Shown: positions 25,699 to 38,645 of the stretch, piece by piece
Layout of the letters: each line of letters begins with the position of its first letter
Position numbering within the stretch: the first letter of the stretch is position 1
From: Lobosporangium transversale
Lineage: Eukaryota; Mortierellomycota; Mortierellomycetes; Mortierellales; Mortierellaceae
NCBI RefSeq assembly: GCF_002105155.1
Contig: NW_019028979.1
Location: 1 to 64,000, forward strand
Direction of reading: 5' to 3'
Length of the DNA stretch: 64,000 nt
Made by a program: the position numbers and the translations under genes
The notes under the pieces: model-generated
The model's input: only the letters and a program-made list of their open reading frames with translations
Database searches by the model: none
What the model was told of the DNA's origin: nothing

Positions 25699-27883
25699 AT
25701 GTCTTCGGCACCGACCACTGAGTCGGGTCCATCGCCTCCTGTCCCCACTTGCAACGCTAGTGATAAGCTATGCCCAGTATGTAAGGAGGGCGAGATATGC
25801 AGACTGTCAGTGATCGAGGCTTCATATCAATGTCCAAAGGCCGAATGTATCAAACTTTCATTTGACACTGGTGCAGACAATGACGAGGACGGCAACACAC
25901 CAGATTCATCCTCGGGTGGTAGCTCGGCTCTTGCTCCAATCCTCGGTGTAATAGCTGGTCTGGGCTTTATAGCATTGATTGCGTTTTTTGTAATACGGCG
26001 TAGACAACGGCGCAAGAGGGCCATGATGTTGGGACAAGATGACTCTCTGGACTCTTTTTCTTCAAAAAGATGGGACTCGGTAAGCCAAGTCAAAGCTCCC
26101 CTCCCCCTTTTTTCTTTATTGTTGTTGTTTTTCAGAGTGAGAAAGGAGGATCGAGTGGTCTCCTTTCAATTGATGACTAAGACGACAAAAAAAAGAGAAA
26201 ACCTGAACACCTGCGCCAACAAAGCAAAAAAAAAATAAAAAAACGAGAAAAAGGGCGACTGTCGTACAGAAGGCAGTTCTCATCTCTGCATGGTCTCTGA
26301 CAACAACGAAATTTTGGCGCTAAAAATATACGTTCCTGACCAACCAAAGACGACAGATCCAAAGAGCAAGGTCACACAGCCTTTGATTTGCATGGACATG
26401 AAAGAGAAGTAAAAGGAAAAGAACGAGAGAGAGAGAGAGAGAAAGGGAGACACCAATAGCCAAAATGGATGACAGAAGCAATAATAATAATAACAATAGT
26501 CGAGGGGACATATATTCGGAGACATATTTTATTCGGGCGTTGAGACTAAAGCAAAAGTCAGGAACAAGAGCGTTTTATTTTTGTTTTTTGTTTCTTAAAA
26601 AAGAAAGCATTGTCCCTGGATCATTTCTCTCAGAGGTCTCACTCAGTATCAAACACTAACTTTTAATTATCTTACAAAAGATTTGTCTTCTCACTCACAT
26701 ACTTTTTTATTTTATTTTTATTTTTTATTTTTTATTTATCTCATTGATGGGGATATTCAATAGACTGGATCTGCAGGACATAAGGATGTTATTAGGATTG
26801 CATACATTCCTAGTATGATTAGTGATAGCAGCATTGCAACCCCAGAGCCATCTGTTCAGACAGGTGGAGGTAAGTACCTTTTTTTTTTTTGTTTTATGTA
26901 TTATTTTAATCATTGTTACTTTACATTCTAACTTTATTTTTATTCTTTCCCTCATTTTTTTTATATCTTTTCTCTCCCCTCTTTCTTGATAAACCTCAGT
27001 ACTCAAACCCGATTTCACGTCGCTCAGAGAGGATCAGGACCGCAACAAACATGATTCGTTGGCATCGCTGGACGAAGCTGTTGTCATGGCTGTTACGGCG
27101 AAGGCAACACCACAGGTCATGAAGCTCAACACAATCAAATCATCTCAAACTGACCTCATTCAACGATCCAACGTACTTCATACCACAAATTCGATTAAAC
27201 GTTCGCAATCACAACGCCGGTTAGCAGATGTTAAAGCAAATGGTAGCACTAAGGCAACGTCATCTCCATTACGGGATGAACAGTATGATGACGAGGATGA
27301 CTCGGATCAGGAGACTGTTGAAGATCATAAGGTGGCAACGAAAAAACCATCAGTAGGACCCATGTCGGAGAGAAATAATCAGGATAATCCATTCATGACC
27401 GAGGCTGAACTAGCGGTGGCGTCCACAAAAGCGTCGTGCACGGACAATACCCGGAGCAACGATAACAATGACAATGACAATAGATCCACTACACGGTCGT
27501 CCAACCCCTTCCTTTCAATAGCAGAGTCAACCGTAGTTGGCTCTTCTACAGGGCCCAACACACCTATGTCACCTTCGTTCACCAATTACTCTTCACGACC
27601 AGAGACGCCTATGTCACCCATGTCTGAAACAACTACGACGGCATTCACTTCCGGACCCATTAACCATTCTGGCCGATTGATGAACGAGGGTGCCGGCAGT
27701 TATGATGATCCATTAGCTGGACTTCCAACGCCCAACTTGAGACCGTGGGCATCTTCGTCTGGAACGGGTCCTATGCGTGACTCGACTTTCTCGACTATGT
27801 CTGATTCACGATCCTCAACAAGAGGTGATGGCGAAGAGATTATGATTTTCTGGGATGGACAACGAGACTCCAAAGCCATGTAG
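25699..27883 (+). CDS. OPY2: Opy2-like plasma-membrane anchor protein
   Basis: Opy2 anchors Ste50 and the MAPKKK Ste11 at the membrane in yeast HOG/filamentation signalling. Three exons: 25699-26079, 26764-26869, 27000-27883; 1371 nt, 456 aa. Visible: a short extracellular N-terminus with the Opy2-type cysteine cluster (CNASDKLCPVCKEGEICRL, then YQCPKAECI), no cleavable signal peptide; one membrane helix ALAPILGVIAGLGFIALIAF followed by the stop-transfer RRRQRRKR; and a ~330-residue Ser/Thr-rich cytosolic tail with repeated PMSP and NPF motifs (two DNPF/SNPF copies) and a C-terminal EEIMIFWDGQRDSK. The first intron is ~680 bp. Family assignment rests on the cysteine pattern and topology. Confidence 0.8.
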
Positions 27884-28286
27884 AATAAACAATAACTCGA
27901 TTAAAGCCTTTTATATATATTATTACTATCACTACTTTTTTTTGCCCTATCCATTTGTTTGATCTATGTATCAAACATTTATATCGATATGCGCAGTATA
28001 TGTATATCTTTTGTCTTGTTCAGGTCAAGGGCAAAGGATGAACTTTAAAGTATTAGGAAAGTAAAGGTATTTTATTGTGTTTGTGCGCATGAAAAATGAA
28101 GTATGAGATATGAGATATGAAATGAGGATGCAAAATGATATTAGGGATGAAAAGAGTTAATCAAAAGAAAGTCTATTTACAAGGTTGGAATATTATGAAA
28201 ATGCTATTCGAATGAAAGGTAAGAACGATTAAAAGGAAAAGGGGGATTGAGTTAAGCTTATTAGGCTTAGTTTGTTATATAGTTAA
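27884..28286. other. Convergent intergenic spacer
   Basis: 403 bp between the 3' ends of the OPY2-like and double-psi beta-barrel genes. AT-rich, no gene seen. Confidence 0.5.
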
Positions 28287-29565
28287 TTAAAGGAAACTCC
28301 ATGTAAGCTGGAGGACACCAACGTTGAGATCTGCAAATTTCTTAAAGGCAGCTTGAGAGAGATCAAGGGCTCCAAAGTCGCAGTGCTCGCTAGGGCACAT
28401 ATCAACAACCTTGACCACCACCTGAACATCAGATCCCTTGGCAGTCACCAGAAGCTTTTTACCACACAAGTCCTTTCCACGTCCCATTTGGGCTATTTTT
28501 TTTTTTTTTTTTTTTTTGCAAAAAAAAAATAAATCGACGTTAAAATTCAGAACGAATGCATCTTTACATTCATTTATTAATAAGATACTTTTCTTTTTTT
28601 TTTTTCCCATCTTTCTTACCTTCATTAACAGCAACAATCAGATCAGATTGAGAGTAAGATTCCTCGCATTGTCCGAAAGTGTCCGAGTACCAGGTAGCTC
28701 TGCCAGTGAACTGCTTTCCGCTAGGCTTAGGAGCAGGGGGATCAGGTTTCTTGGATGGAGCTGGAGATGGAGCTGGCTTTGTAGGCTTGGGTTCTTCGGC
28801 CTTTTTAGTACTAGTAGTCGTAGTTGAAGTTGAGGTGGCTGTTGGGGTTGGAGCAGAGGAGATGGCCGCAGGAACCTTGGGGGCCGGAGCATCCGTCAAC
28901 TTCCATGAAATTTTAGCCAGGTTCTTGGGCGAGATCACAGTTGTGGCCGCGGGCAAGGGCTGCATAGGATCAGTCAGGTTAGCAATCGTCAACTCGGCTG
29001 TGGGATCAAACTTGATCTGATCCCATGGCAGCTTGGAGATCACTAATTCTTCCAAGGCTCCCAAGCTCAACGAGACTGATCCATATTCACAATCGTCGCA
29101 GACACCGGCAATCTGAGCAAGAGTCGATTGCTCATTGTTCTCACGGTTCTGGATCTGGATCCATTCACCGCAAGTCGTATTCTGAGAGGAAATATCACCA
29201 AACTGGAGAGGATTCATGAGCGCAACATTGTCGGAGGAAATGAAAGTTCGGTTGTTACAGCCGATGAACGTATCCGGCTTGTCACCAAAGAACACGAGTG
29301 AAGGGCTTGTTGGGGAACTAGGGCCGCTAGTAGGCGTGGTGGGCGAAGGCAAAGAGGATGATGAGGTTGTCGAAGTGGGTGAAGAAACAGGTGTACTCTC
29401 AAGAGTGAGGTTTAAGAACGAGGCAGAACCTCTGTACTCTGTTCCCCATACAGTGGCGTTGGTGCCGTCCGATGGAGGAGTACTATTGGGGCTGGAAAAA
29501 GCCCCAATGAGGGCGCCTGTGATGATGGATAAGGGGCCAGCGGCGAGACGTGGAATGGGTGCCAT
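28287..29565 (-). CDS. Secreted tandem double-psi beta-barrel (RlpA/expansin-like) protein
   Basis: Two exons, 28620-29565 and 28287-28492; 383 aa. The C-terminal domain GRATWYSDTFGQCEES ... GKDLCGKKLLV ... VVDMCPSEHCDFGALDLS and AAFKKFADLNVGVLQLTW is a canonical RlpA-like/expansin double-psi barrel with the CP-C disulfide and the D-LS motif. The N-terminal half has a second, divergent copy: CGEWIQIQNRENNE, IAGVCDDCEYGSVSLSL. A Pro/Lys/Ser-rich linker joins them. The N-terminus is hydrophobic (LSIITGALIGAF) and probably a signal peptide, though weak. Such fungal proteins are mostly extracellular or wall-associated; substrate unknown. A long A run (sense strand) is in the intron. Convergent with the OPY2-like gene. 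Confidence 0.85.
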
Positions 29566-32384
29566 ATTTGAATTGTTGTGAGATCGATCTCTGCGTTGAT
29601 CGCGATTGTAAGTTGTTTATAAAGCGAGTGTAAGATCTGGAAATGCCTATGGAAGGGTATCAGTTGTAAGCAAAAGAGAGAAAGGAAAGACTTGAGTGAA
29701 TTTGAGGCGGAATGGTGGGAGGAAGGTGGAGAAATGCAGCCAAGAAGGAAGGAGACGAACAAATGCGTTAAGGAAAAAAAGAAAGGGAAAGAGAGAGGAG
29801 GTAAGGGAAATATTTATATAAAATGATAATGCGCAGGTTTGAGGAAGATCATAATTCAGGACGCATCTGTTCCTGTTTCTGGTCCTTACAATTGAAGAGA
29901 TGCCGAGGGCGTTGTGTGGTTTGATTGTCACTGAAATGAATTGGATTAAATAAAATATATTGCCTGTCTTACTTTTATGAAATGCATTTAATACAATTTA
30001 TCTTCGCTCGCATGGGCATGGGCATGGACAAGGGCAAGGGTGCAAATGAATTAGTTTTGAGTTGATTGCGTTATGAGGCAGGAGTTAAAAAGTAAAGTTT
30101 ATGTGTGAATGTGGTATGCGGTCAGTTCCAAATCGGGGTTGTTGTTTGTAGTTCAATTCATTCGGACGTTAATTAAATACTCTCTCTAATATATTCGCGT
30201 TTATCACTCGTTTCACGATGAATCGAAAGAATAAACAATAAACAATTTTCTGTACTGAATGGTGTGAGAGTCTTTTTTAGCCTCGCACGGATTAGCGTTC
30301 CTGTTGATAACGATTGGAGCAACGAATGAGAGTGAGAGAATGGTCTGGAAATGAAAATTTTCCATCAGGTCTCTTTTTAATATACCGCGCTCTTCTCCTT
30401 TAGCGGATCAGATCAAATGCAAGGACGGACAGGCCGTCGGGGTACATGAACACACAAAATGAAAGTTCATGCGATAGATCAAAGCCAAAGCGGAGCATTC
30501 CAGGGGGGGTTTTTTTTTTTTTTTTAATATTATTATATACTCTCATTCTATACATCTTGATTGTATTCTATTTATCTCCTTCCCTCTGTTGACGACATGA
30601 AATAGATAATAAATGAACCTCTCTCTTCCTCAATAAACCACAAGAAACTGAATATATTCTATTAAGCAAAACATTCATTAAGAACTAGGCGAAGAATAGC
30701 AACACCTTGCAAGATGCGTGGATCCATCAGTTGAATTTACATCAACCATCAGTTGAATTTACATCAACCATCAGTTGAATTTACATCAACCATCAGTTTC
30801 TGGCATTATGTATAGTATTTGGTTAGATCATGGCTAACGCATCTTTTCGGAACAAATATGAAAAAGAACAATTTCGTAGATTTGCGTGTGGTAGTGTGCA
30901 GGGTGCGCGTCCCCCAACCAAAGTCCAAGACAGACCCAGCCTCAAATCCATAATAACTGTGATGTAAACAAAAAAAAAAGGCTCTCATATTCATTTTTCT
31001 TGTAAATGGAAATGATGCGCATGCTATGACAACAAGAATCTGTTTCATTAACCTTATTTCTGTCTTTCAGATGGTTTTTGTGTTATGCCTTGTTTTTTTT
31101 TTTTCCGTTGGGAAGGAACGAGTAGAGAATGGGACAATTGGCAGTGCTTGGCGTCACGAGGAAGGGATCGAACAGAGATATGGTTAGAAAAATCTGTACT
31201 CACAATATGATATATACATATACAACGCGTATACAAGGAGAAATGGGAGGCGTATGAAAACGGTAAATGGCGGAAGAAGATCAAGAAGATCTTGACTGAA
31301 AATAAAAGAATGGGAGTATTGTGCAGTATATACATATACACTAGGTATGTCAAATACAAACACCAGGACAGATTCTTATTGAACCCAACTCTGTGTTGTG
31401 CGAAGTAGGAACAGAAAACGTGATTTTCTTTCCTTGTTGTTGTCTTGATTGTCCTTTATTTTTAAGACTTTGACGCCACTGATAGTGTGAGAAAAAGAAA
31501 AGGGTCTTGCGAAATGGACCAACTGTCAGTCTATTTCAGCCAACCTCAAGCTTTCATTGGCTTCTCATCGCAATAAGGATGGCTGATGATCTACTTGTAG
31601 TCTAAATCGAGTTATGCCACGAGTTGCTAGTTGAAGGCAACAACTATATTGCTCCGCGATCGTTATTGTATGCCGGGTCCAAAGGTTCACACGCTAGTAA
31701 TGCATCTGGATGGATAAAAAAAACGCGTCCCCTGATTAACCAGATGTTTCTTAATCTGGGGGAAGAGGGGATAGTAAGGGTTACTGTTGTTTTTTCTTTT
31801 TCGTTCTCGCCGCATTATTAATTTTTTCTAGACTCCGCTCGGTGACTTTTTTACTTGCAAGAAATTTCATGGCCGACAGAAGTTGATGTTGATGTTGGTG
31901 TTAGTATCAAATCCATGGTGACACTTCACACGTCGAAATGACATCGTTTGCCCTTGCGTACTTAACGGTCAGGGTCCGCGTCGTGAAGGGTTCCCAGCAA
32001 CCGAATCTCTCAACATAAACAAACCCACCTTTAAACAAAATTCTATCTTCTATTTTCTTTGTTGTCTTCGTAACGTTGAATTACCAGAGAGCATATGTTA
32101 TTCATAAGAGTGTGAATAGTATACATAATATAATAACTCATTCCTTCTTCGTTCATATGCATTTTTACACATTGCTTCCTTATCATAAAAAAAAGGGGGG
32201 ATCAGACCTCCTTTCCCTGTTTCTTGTGAATTTTCTAACGATCTTTTTTTTTTTCATCGTTGTTGTAACACAAGGCAAACCACAACTTTTGCCTTTTATT
32301 TTGAGGCTGGGCAAGGAAAGGGCATGCAATTATATATGTATCAATCGTTCTTATTAACATTCATGAATGTGTGCGTTGCATTCA

Positions 32385-32420
<36 letters not shown>

Positions 32421-33694
32421 GCGCCCGGTCCCAACAAAAAAAATTTTTTTGGCGGTGCGTGATGGCCAAGGCACAAAAGATCTCTTCGACCCCAGATCAC
32501 ATCATAGGCAGCAATAACAATAAATATATATATATACATACATACGCATACGCGTAACAACACACCGTCTCTTTTTATTTTATCAATGTTCAGTCTCCGC
32601 CCTTCACTTATCGCTTGATGTTTAATGATGGCGTTGAACGCCTACATCGACAAGTTTAACCATTTAACCAAAAAGAAAAAGAGTTAATGTGTTAGGGTGA
32701 ATGTGGTTTAATTTCTAGATTCATAAGTGGCGCAATAGGTGGAATAAAAGCAAATGTGTAAAACATGAATGGACATGTGAAGAAGAATAGAGGTAGAGTT
32801 CAAGCCACATGTGCACGAGCCTTATCTCAGTTCTGGAAATACGCCCCATTTCAAACAACACTCGAACAAAAGAATAGGCCCCCATCCACATGGCCATAGT
32901 GGTCTGGAGCCCTCTATTTCCTTACTTTATATCCATCTATCCAAAAAACAAATAAATAAAATAAAATAAAGCCCAAACAGAAGCCGAAATGCATGAAGAC
33001 AAGATAAAGAGTCCCAGAAACCACATGCACTTGGACTAGGCTTGATGCCACTTGTCTAATAACAAAGGGCATCTATGCTATTTTTAATTTAACGTGTCTT
33101 CAAGCTATCCGAATCAGGAGGATGACATCCATTCCTGGGAACCATTCTGTTGCCAGGTTTAGTGAATTCTATGATCTCCTAGTGCTTTTTTTTTTTTTTT
33201 TTTTTTACCTCAGAACAGAAAGGGAGAAAAGATAAGATCAAAGCGCAATAAAAAAAAAAAAAAAAAAAAGTGCCTAAGAGCGATATGCCACTAAAGGCCG
33301 ATCTTGTCTCAAGTTAATTTCTGGCTCCGCACGTTCTCTCCAAGGACTGGGGTTTCTAGTGACGCACATCTAATGTCATCATTTTTAAAGGTGTAAAAGA
33401 AAAATGTATTAAAGTATAAAAAAAAAACTAGCCTTCCATTCTTCGGCTATATTACACTATGTCTATGTTGCTACTACCAAGGGAAAAAAAAAAAAGAAAA
33501 AAGAAAAAAAGCGAATAAAAGATAAAACAACAAGAAAAAAAAAGAACCCCTCATGGTTTTCTACCCATTCGATTCTTTCGCGGCTCTATTCTGCAGCTAT
33601 CGCCTCTGTCGACATCGTAATCATCCTCCCCTTCCATCTTTTATAGGCTTTCTCATCTTGGTAGTCAATCAACAATAAGATTTGTTCATCACTT
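29566..33694. other. 4.1-kb gene-poor region
   Basis: No reading frame here looks coding. GA-rich at 29640-29810 (CT-rich leader of the upstream side of the barrel gene). Contains a 22-bp x3 tandem repeat (listed separately), several A/T runs (30518, 32390, 33186, 33250, 33485), a G7-plus-T run at 30504-30525 and a short TA run at 32525. No tRNA or snRNA recognised. Confidence 0.5.
30725..30797 (+). repeat. 22-bp tandem repeat, three copies plus a partial
   Basis: CATCAGTTGAATTTACATCA followed by AC is repeated without change at 30725, 30747 and 30769, then CATCAGTT starts a fourth copy. Perfect head-to-tail copies suggest recent slippage. Confidence 0.9.
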
Positions 33695-36600
33695 TTAAGC
33701 CTGAAAGCTGTCCCAACCACGTCCGACTGTGCGGCACAAGTCCTCTTCACGTGGGATCGCGCCTGTAGTGAAGTAACCCGCAGCAATCTTGGCATCCATC
33801 TCCACCTTGGAATCTGGAGGGATCATCTCGTCGGGGATTGGGACACGCTCCAAAATCTGGATAGGATGATATTGGGAATTTTTAAAAAGTTGGTGGATTA
33901 TTATACGTATTTGTCATCTATTGCGACCAACAACAAAAAAGGATATTCAGATATCAAGTTTCATAACGATGTGATGACAGTTTACCTTAATGCCAGCATC
34001 AACTAGAGCATCATGCTTCATGTTAGACATAGACATGAAGCGATCAATCTTAGTGACACCAAGCCAATGGAAAACGTCTGGCATAAGCGCCTGGAATCGC
34101 ATATCCTTAACTCCGGCAACATTCTGCGTGCGTTGGAAGTACTTGGAGGCAGAGTCGCCACCTCGTTTACGAGCATTATACACAAGGTACTTTGTTACCT
34201 CACCCAGCGCGCGTCCTTCCTTACGGACTATGTCATAAAGTATAGGTCGTAGATAAAGAATAAAAAAAGAGATAATACAATCAACATATGTTCCTCCCTG
34301 TCATTCTGTTCACTTTCTATTCATGAGTGCCCTGTAACTTACAGTAGACGATCAGGCCAACGCCGCCGTTCTGGGCCTCCCTGATACACTCAGTCATACC
34401 ATAGATAAGGTATGGACGACAAGTACAGATGTCAGATCCAAAAACATCAGAACCGTTGCACTCGTCATGGACACGAACTGTCAGACGAGTATTTGGGTCT
34501 GAAAGCAGTTCATGATTGCCAAATATATAGACAGTAAGACCACCGATAGGTGGTAAGAAAACTTTGAGGTCTGGTCTTGAGATAAGTTCTGGGTACATTC
34601 CACCAGTATTCTCACTGAAAAACGAAGAGAAGGAGAGGAAAGGATTAATAAGCTTTTTTTTTTTTTTTTTTCTTTTTTTTTACGCATATGATTTGATGTT
34701 CCATATAAAAAAGGCTTACAAAAGAGATCGACGCAAATGATCCTCATCGACCTTGAGGCGCTCAGCGACTCCGGGCAAGTACCAAACAGGGTCTACAGCA
34801 GCTTTATGAACGTTGAGCTCTCCGGTCTCATTCACAATTACTTTGCCGTCTACCTTCAATCCTCCACGTGCGAGCTCGGCCTGGATCTCGGGAACGATCA
34901 TGTGAGCACGGGTGATGGAGATAGTAGGGCGGATGTCTAGTCCCTGCTCTATCTCTTCTTTGTAGTAATGGCTCGTCAGATGGCCAAAGGGGTCCATGGA
35001 AACAATCTTGGTGGTGTCTGCCCATTGAGGAAGCTGCTTGATCTTGATTGGTGGCTCCGTATGCTCGAAATTGGGTTTGTGCTGTAGCGCAGATATGCAA
35101 GTCCAAAATAAGGTTAAGGGCACAGGTCACACGCCTTAAGATTTATTGGTGCACAAATATGTATTTGTATATTTAAGACTTACATCTGCAGGCAGGTCAC
35201 CCATGGCAACTGCAAGAGAGCGATAAACAGAGTATGGACCTCCATACGCACCGATAGCATTACTATTTGTTCAATTGTGAAAAATGTTTTTTTTTTTTTT
35301 TTTTTTTAGCTTACTCCTATTCTTTCCCAGAACTGATATTGTTTAAACCCGCCAATCAAGACATTTGTATTTACCGAAGGTTAATCTGGTTAGCTAGATG
35401 GGAGACGACAATGGGGCCGCGGGTCTTGGGATCAGACTCGCCCCAGTTCATTCTAGTAGGGTGAATACCCTTTTGTCCAGTATGAGCTGGTTGTTACAGT
35501 ATAATTATTTGTATACAAACACAGAGTATTAACGACAACAATATTAACAGTATTTTTTTTTTTCCCCTTAAATGATATTCAATATATTCAATTTCTTACT
35601 GGTTAGAACAGGTTTCTCAGTATAAATGTCGGCATACGGAGCTGGCGCAGCTTCAAGCGTAGGTGAAGCAACGGTGTCTCCATCAGAGTCAGATTGACCT
35701 ATGATAAGCGATATCAAAAAGCGCAGATGAGCGCGTGAGCAATAAAAAAAGAATCCCACCAATAAACGGGTTAGCATCAGTAGTTGGATGGAGAGAGGTG
35801 GCTGTCGAATTTGGGCAAAGCACAACGTTGGTGGTGTTGTGTGGGTTTAAATGACACGAATGTGGTACAAGCTGTGCACGAAGCAGTTATGCAGGACAGT
35901 ATATAAACATTTCACGAGCGTCTTACTTCTTTGTATCATCTCATCTCATCCCATCCTATCCCATCCCATCAAGTCAGTAGTTTGCTCTAATTTTTTTTTT
36001 TTTTTTTTTTTTTTAGAAGTTCGCTCTTATTTGCTACTGCGATATTATACTGACATGGGTGCATATCACACGTCTTTAACAGTTATATTTTTGGTTGGCC
36101 TTTCTTTGTTAAAATGCTAGGGGTAGAGGAGTACATAGAAGGGGTTGGGAGTGAAGTGAAGTACTGTGGGGCAAACATAGAAAAAAAAAGAACATTTTGT
36201 TTCTCCCGGGCGTCTTTGTTGAACAGTAAATACGGAAAAGCAATGGGCGGCATGATGATTAATTATCCTAAACACCTGTTCCTAAATTACGTTGGGCGTG
36301 TGTCCACAATGTCGTCACTTTTGTTCTCTCCCCTTTCCTACCCCTTCTAACCCCTCTCTTTCATATCTCAGCTCTTTCACTCTCTTTCTCTTCTCTTCCA
36401 CACTCTTCTCTATTTTATACAGTATACAAAGTGGGAATTGTATTCTTACCAGGACAGTTGTGATAATGGGCGACCTTCTGCAACAGCTGGTCATTCTTGG
36501 ACAGAGCGGCATCAACTTGCATCTTGTCAACCTAGAAAAGATAAAGTGTGTGTTCGAGTTTTTTTTTTTTGTTTTTAGTTTACAACATTACGCGTATTGA

Positions 36601-36794
36601 ATAATAGCTCCAGGTAACCATTTCAGCCAAAAATAGCAAAAGTGTGGGGAAGAGAGAAATGGACAGAGAAGCAGTACGCTGAAATGAAATCAATCAAAGA
36701 GACTCGTCCTTCACAATACCTTATCAGCAAGAAGTTGCTGGCTTGTCTTGAGGTCAGCAATAGCGACTAGGATCTGGGATAGTATATCGGACAT
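33695..36794 (-). CDS. URC1: URC1-type GTP cyclohydrolase II family protein
   Basis: Family with an N-terminal GTP_CH_N domain and a C-terminal GTP cyclohydrolase II fold; in yeasts such as Lachancea, Urc1 acts in uracil catabolism. Ten exons: 36720-36794, 36450-36531, 35760-35801, 35600-35698, 35375-35486, 35184-35262, 34720-35081, 34342-34614, 33986-34227, 33695-33856; ~508 aa. Visible: a helical N-terminus MSDILSQILVAIADLKTSQ; THTGQKGIHPTRMNWGESD; GPIVVSHLANQINLRNAIGA; the GCH2 metal-site pattern DECNGSDVFGSDICTC; and RKEGRALGEVTKYLVYNARK. The start was found by following the frame through two small 5' exons beyond a ~650-bp intron; without them there is no usable Met. Riboflavin-pathway RIB1 lacks the N-terminal domain, so URC1 is the better name. 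Confidence 0.88.
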
Positions 36795-38645
36795 TGCTTG
36801 TTATTATGCTTCTGGAAAAGAGAGGAAAATGTCTTGTAGAAAAAAAAACGCGCTTTGGTTCGGAGTCTACGGGCTTGAAGGTTTAAACTTGCTCGAGTAT
36901 CTTTGATGTGGTAGAACTAAATGGAAATGTTGGGGGAGAGAGGGCCTGTGAATATATGAAAAAGTTGTAGGTGGCAATGGAAATGGGCGAGGTCGCAAAG
37001 GAAAGAAGGGGAAAGGGAAAAAAGGAAAAAGGAAAAAGGAAAAAGGAAAAAGGAAAAAAAGAAAAAAGAAGAAAGAAGGAGAAGAGGAGAAAGCTTTTTT
37101 CAGACTGGAATTGGTGGTTTATATAGTCCTCAGAAATGTATGAATGGAAGGAAACATGACCTCTCTCATGCACGGAGTGCGCTTCGCAAAAGACAGACCA
37201 GGACCAATGCAGAAATGCAGTGCATACGCTATAAGCCTTTTATATTTATATATATTCCTCACTTTAGAGGCGCAAAAGTGATAGGATGATGATGATAAGA
37301 GTGATGATGATAATGATAGTCCGGGTCTCTCCTTTACTTTTCCTTGCCTTTGTTCATCATCGCTTTCTCTCTTTATGCATGCTGCTACTAGCGTTAGCTC
37401 ATCCTAGTAACTAAACTGGTTGCTCTCTGTGTCATCTCAGGGGCCTAGGATTAGACACCTGCTTATGTTGTGTTCATTTCTGTATTAGGAAGAATGTCTT
37501 GGAAATAAAGATACTCACTTCCATTAAATAGCAATAACAATAATAAAAGGGCGATGAGTCCTCTCCGTATCCTTCCTTTTCTTTTTCTATGCCTTCATGC
37601 TATAGTATATACTAAATTTTGTATTTTGCTCTATTTCCTTGCTCTATTTCTTTGCTCTATTTCCTTGTTCTTGGGATGCTAGTTGTGGGGAAAGCCTTTT
37701 TACTTTTTAGTTTTTTTTATTTGTCAAATCCTCAACAAAGTTTGCTTTGCGTTATGGACTCTTTTCTTATAATTTTGACCTGACCCAACTTTTTTTCTGT
37801 TCAATAATGCAAAAAAAAAAAAAAAAAGTTTATCCACACTACTAAATCATGCATGACCGAAGTATATATCCGGGGACCCTGCCTGTGTTCGCAATGTGTC
37901 TCAATTCAGCCGCTGTAAGAAGTGCTTACGGTGAATTCGTTGAGAGGCGATTGTATTCATGCGTTAATTTTTTTTTTTTTTTTTTTTTTCCGTTAATTGA
38001 AATGTGCCAACTATTGCTTGAAATTATGATAAAAGCCCGTAATATCCAGATGGCATCTTGTCCCAGTGCGAACATGGCTATGAATGCGAGCATAAAATCA
38101 TGAGTGGGTGTTGAGGACGATGGCTTCGCCACAATATAGTTTATTACAGCTGGATGGTATAGGACCTTTTACCAAACACATTATGGGATGGCTTGTTTTG
38201 TCCCATTGCTTACTACTTTTCAACGGGCGGGAGAAAATCTCACTAACCTTCCCATTTACAAGTTGATACATACACATCCCCGCACCCTCTCTTTCTCTCT
38301 TTCACTCTTACTCTCTTTTCACAGTCTCCATACACATCTATCATTACATTCATTCATTCTATCATATATCAAATCTTATTGCTATGCCTCTTGTATGTGT
38401 GCCCTGAATTATCTGTTCTAAAAGTCACCTGGATGAATAGAATGAACAGAAGGAGGAATGGTCAACCAGCAGTGGGAACATGACTGATCCTCTCTTTTTC
38501 CTCATTAACTCATTCACTCATTCCTAATTCATTCTTCAATCGATTTAAAAAATAATAATAATATAATATTAATAAAAAAAAAAAGGAATTCGCCCATCAA
38601 CACAAGTAATGTTTTTCTATGACCATTTGTCCCTGACCAAACGAC
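36795..38645. other. Intergenic region between URC1-like and septin genes
   Basis: No gene seen. GA-rich tract at 36990-37095 with about six GGAAAAA units (CT-rich on the URC1 coding strand), a 13-bp x3 tandem repeat TGCTCTATTTCCT at 37627-37665, T/A runs at 37811 and 37970, and a CT-rich tract at 38285-38335 upstream of the septin. Confidence 0.5.

Noticed and set aside
30725-30797. Three perfect 22-bp repeats, considered as a CRISPR-like array
   Set aside because: Copies are head to tail with no spacers and this is eukaryotic DNA; it is a simple tandem repeat.
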